Source: Prolixibacteraceae bacterium
GTDB taxonomy: Bacteria; Bacteroidota; Bacteroidia; Bacteroidales; Prolixibacteraceae
NCBI GenBank assembly: GCA_028282705.1
Contig: JANQHI010000081.1
Coordinates: 1-64,000, forward strand
Length of the DNA: 64,000 bases
Direction: 5' to 3'
The position numbers and the translations under genes were made by a program. How positions within the stretch are numbered: position 1 is the stretch's first letter; every line of letters begins with the position of its first letter. The notes beneath the pieces are model-generated. The model was given only the letters and a program-made list of their open reading frames with translations. It did not search any database and was not told the origin of the DNA. Below, piece after piece: positions 61,196 through 64,000 of the stretch.

Positions 61196-64000
61196 ATGAA
61201 AAAAAATGGACTTATCCTTGCCTACAAGGACAAGGGAAAAAAAATGTTATTAATTATGAAGATAACACTATTTTTAATAGTGGGATTAATGTTTTCAGTC
61301 CAGGCTGAAACTTTTTCCCAAGCTACCAAAATTGACCTCGATTTATCAAACACCAAGTTGGTCAATATACTGAACGAGATAGAAGAAAACAGCGAATATA
61401 ATTTCTTCTATAATATCAACCTTGATGAGTTTAGGGATATATCGATACATGCGAAAAATAAAACGGTAAAAGATATCCTTGATTCATTAATGGAAGAAAC
61501 TGGGCTTAGTTATGAGGTAATCGACCGTTATATTGTTATTAAAAACACTGATAATGGCAAGATAAACAACTCAGGTATACAGCAAAGCAAAAGTATTTCT
61601 GGTACAGTGAAGGATGAGGCAGGTGTCCTGCTTCCTGGTGTTACTGTCCTGGTTAAAGGGACAACCAATGGTACAGTTACCAATGCAAATGGGGAATACA
61701 GCTTGCCTAATGTAAGTGCAGGGAACACCATTGTATTTTCATTTGTAGGTATGGTAAGCCAAGAGGTTTTAGTAGGAAACCAGGCTGTTATAAACATCAC
61801 CTTGCTTCCTGATGCCATAGGTATTGAAGAAGTGGTTGCAATAGGTTATGGTACACGCAAGAAAGCAACCCTAACAGGGGCAATTTCTACTGCAGACTCA
61901 AAATTGTTTGAAACCAGGCCTGTTACAAATGCTGTTGCTGCAATACAAGGAGCACTTCCTGGCTTAGTTGTATCACGAAGCTCTTCTCAACCAGGTAACG
62001 AAGGCTTAAATATCCAATTAAGGGGTTTAAGTTCCTTGAATGGGGGCAACAGCCCATTGGTATTGGTTGATGGTTTGCAAACCACTTTATCAACCATTAA
62101 CCCAGATGATATTGAGTCCCTTTCTGTTTTAAAAGATGGTACAGCTGCCATTTATGGTAACCAAGCTGCTAATGGGGTTATATTGATAACCACTAAAAAA
62201 GGGAAAAAAGGAACTCCTACTGTTGAGTACAGTTTTACTTATGGGGGGAACAAGGCAACTTATATCCCTGAAAAGCTGACCATGAGGCATTACATGGAAG
62301 TGGTGAACGAAGGTTTTGTAAACGATGGGGCTGCCCCACTCTATGGCCAAATCTTTTTTGATGCTTTGGGTACAGACCAGGTACTGAATTTTAACCAAAC
62401 CCGTTTAGGTGGGGCTGCAAGGGAAGACAGTTATTTGATTTTCAACCAACCCGAAAATTTATATGTGGATGAGTTTTACGAAACAGGGATCAGGCAAAAC
62501 CACAACTTTAGTGTTTCTGGGGGTGGCAACAATTCAACCTATCGTTTATCACTTGGGTATTTAGATGAAGATGGTGTAGTAAACGCAAAGTTTGATGGGT
62601 TCAAGCGCTATAATGTACGTTTAAACAATACATTTGAGTTGAGCGATAAGTTAAGGCTAACATTCCAAAATTCGCTTGAAATTGGAGACCGTTCATCAAG
62701 CACTGAATTAAACACTGCAATAAGTAGGCTGAGGATGAACTGGACTTTTGGTCCAGTTAGAAGGACAGATGGTGAGTATTATACTTTCAGGGGCTTTGTT
62801 AATCCATTGGACCTATTGGCCCAGGGAGGAGAGGCAGAGTTAACAACAACCAGGTTGATCTCAAATGCTGGCCTTGAGTACGATATATTTGAAGGATTGA
62901 AGTTCAATGCAAATATTGGTATAAACCGAAATACCATTAAAGGAAGAAACGAGGTCCCTACCATCTATTTGATCAATGAATGGACTATTGACGATACCCC
63001 AGGGACAAGGATACAGGGTTATTCAAACCCCAATAGGTTAATAGAAACCAATGAAACAGAAAACTACGCCAGTATTAACGCATATCTAACCTATAATAAG
63101 ATAATTAATGAAGTGCATCAGGTTTCCTTAACAGCAGGAGGGTCGCATGAGCAAAGACGCGACAATCTTATGAGGGCTGAATCAAGGGATTTCCCTACCA
63201 ATGACCTTTTTTCGCTTAGGTTAGGTAATCTGGAGGAAGCCCGTGTTTCATCAAATGGCTTTGCATGGACGATACGTTCTCTTTTCGGGCGTTTAAATTA
63301 CACCTATAAAGATAAATACATCGTAGATGCCAATTTTAGGTATGATGGATCTTCCCGTTTTGACCCAGACAGCCGTTGGGGCTTTTTCTCTGGCTACCTG
63401 GCAGCATGGAGGCTATCTGAAGAAGGGTTTATTAAAGACCTGGGTATTTTTGATAATTTAAAACTCCGTGCATCATATGGTGAAACAGGAAACCAGCAAG
63501 GGATTGGGATTTACGACTATTTATCATTAATAAATGTAAATAGCCCAATTATTCTTGGTACTCCTACGGGAGGTATGTTTGGAGACCAGAATGAAAACCA
63601 GTATTTTGTTGAGGCTGGTGCAGTTAGTTTGGAAAGGAGTTGGGAAACAATTGCCACAACCAACTTTGGAGTAGACCTAAGTGTCTTAAATTCAAAACTA
63701 AATATGTCTTTCGACTATTTCGTTAAAAAGAATAAAGATATGTTGGTTGGTGTGGATGTCCCCACAGTATTGGGGATTGCCCCACCCGCACTCAATAAAG
63801 GGGAAATGGAAACCAAAGGTTTTGAACTGGAACTTAGTTGGAACGACAAGATTGGTGATTTTAACTATTTCATAAGAGGTACCTTGTTTAATGACAAAAA
63901 TAAATTAGTTAAACTGGAAGGTTCAGAAGGTGTTAAACGCGAAGGAATAAATAACCGCTTACTGGGTTATTCTACAGGTACCTATTTTGGGTGGGCTTAT
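61196..64000 (+). CDS. SusC/RagA TonB-linked transporter, 3' end outside the window
   Basis: The frame is open for 935 codons from the ATG at 61196 to the last base; it is missing from the ORF track because there is no stop. A long basic leader (MKKNGLILAYKDKGKKMLLI, then a hydrophobic stretch) is followed by an STN domain (IDLDLSNTKLVNILNEIEEN). Next is a carboxypeptidase-regulatory-like domain (GTVKDEAGVLLPGVTVLVKG), then the plug with VVAIGYGTRKKATLTGAIS, IQLRGLSSLNGGNSPLVLVDG and YGNQAANGVILITTKKG. About 680 residues of barrel are present. The SusD partner is expected just past the window edge. Confidence 0.95.
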   Translation, partial: MKKNGLILAYKDKGKKMLLIMKITLFLIVGLMFSVQAETFSQATKIDLDLSNTKLVNILNEIEENSEYNFFYNINLDEFRDISIHAKNKTVKDILDSLMEETGLSYEVIDRYIVIKNTDNGKINNSGIQQSKSISGTVKDEAGVLLPGVTVLVKGTTNGTVTNANGEYSLPNVSAGNTIVFSFVGMVSQEVLVGNQAVINITLLPDAIGIEEVVAIGYGTRKKATLTGAISTADSKLFETRPVTNAVAAIQGALPGLVVSRSSSQPGNEGLNIQLRGLSSLNGGNSPLVLVDGLQTTLSTINPDDIESLSVLKDGTAAIYGNQAANGVILITTKKGKKGTPTVEYSFTYGGNKATYIPEKLTMRHYMEVVNEGFVNDGAAPLYGQIFFDALGTDQVLNFNQTRLGGAAREDSYLIFNQPENLYVDEFYETGIRQNHNFSVSGGGNNSTYRLSLGYLDEDGVVNAKFDGFKRYNVRLNNTFELSDKLRLTFQNSLEIGDRSSSTELNTAISRLRMNWTFGPVRRTDGEYYTFRGFVNPLDLLAQGGEAELTTTRLISNAGLEYDIFEGLKFNANIGINRNTIKGRNEVPTIYLINEWTIDDTPGTRIQGYSNPNRLIETNETENYASINAYLTYNKIINEVHQVSLTAGGSHEQRRDNLMRAESRDFPTNDLFSLRLGNLEEARVSSNGFAWTIRSLFGRLNYTYKDKYIVDANFRYDGSSRFDPDSRWGFFSGYLAAWRLSEEGFIKDLGIFDNLKLRASYGETGNQQGIGIYDYLSLINVNSPIILGTPTGGMFGDQNENQYFVEAGAVSLERSWETIATTNFGVDLSVLNSKLNMSFDYFVKKNKDMLVGVDVPTVLGIAPPALNKGEMETKGFELELSWNDKIGDFNYFIRGTLFNDKNKLVKLEGSEGVKREGINNRLLGYSTGTYFGWAY

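Noticed and set aside
61196-64000. Second susC suspected to be frameshifted because it is absent from the ORF track
   Set aside because: The frame is open without a break to the window end; it is missing only because no stop codon is reached.
1-64000. tRNA genes, CRISPR arrays, insertion sequences or phage genes
   Set aside because: I found no transposase or integrase ORF, no direct-repeat/spacer array and no cloverleaf sequence while reading the gaps; a tool scan could still find a missed tRNA.

Overview
The window comes from a Bacteroidota chromosome, most likely Bacteroidales or Marinilabiliales. The evidence is SusC/SusD pairs with ECF sigma and FecR genes, RagB/SusD lipoproteins, a DUF5606 gene, extended TonB-receptor leader peptides, AT-rich and CpG-poor DNA, few Shine-Dalgarno sites, and promoters of the Bacteroidota form TTG-N19-TAnnTTTG. 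The order-level placement is inference. I see no tRNA, rRNA, CRISPR array, insertion sequence or phage gene. Gene starts were moved from the ORF track where a signal peptide, -7 box or ribosome-binding site decided them.

Region by region. 0-3.5 kb: end of a ten-repeat TPR protein, a secreted PrxQ-type peroxiredoxin and a Tat-exported sugar-isomerase-like protein. 3.6-9.7 kb (minus strand): a propionate and sodium-pump cluster made of a CoA-transferase, methylmalonyl-CoA epimerase, decarboxylase alpha, gamma, biotin carrier and beta subunits. The beta subunit carries an extra exported N-terminal domain. A membrane-anchored XRE regulator is divergent from the cluster. 11-21.9 kb: purL, two overlapping flavodoxin-like reductases, a YiiX-like lipoprotein, a DJ-1 protein, an orphan sigma factor, a BtuB-like receptor, DUF5606 and a DEDDh exonuclease. 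22.4-31 kb: an OmpA/TSP3 porin, argS, a GT39-type glycosyltransferase, a secreted M14 carboxypeptidase and a secreted protein of unknown function. 31-35.4 kb: a 1426-residue AsmA-like protein built of six repeated modules.

35.8-44.7 kb (minus strand): a complete nutrient-uptake locus in the order sigma, FecR, SusC, SusD, MORN protein, DUF4369/TlpA thioredoxin. 44.8-59.2 kb: a YdeI-like protein, a sulfatase, a barrel-only Omp85 protein, a CreD operon with a small winged-helix regulator, trhO and a dus gene, a second TonB receptor, an S9 peptidase and an SDR. 59.4-64 kb: a second sigma-FecR-SusC locus that runs off the window.

The most unusual structure lies between genes. Two gene-free stretches (48.9-49.2 kb and 55.9-56.1 kb) carry short palindromes, many of them 42-50 bp apart. 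Their arms differ in sequence but stay self-complementary around a CC-loop-GG core, and an ATATTTRTAG motif follows some of them. They look like a family of covarying hairpins and are the best candidate here for something undescribed.
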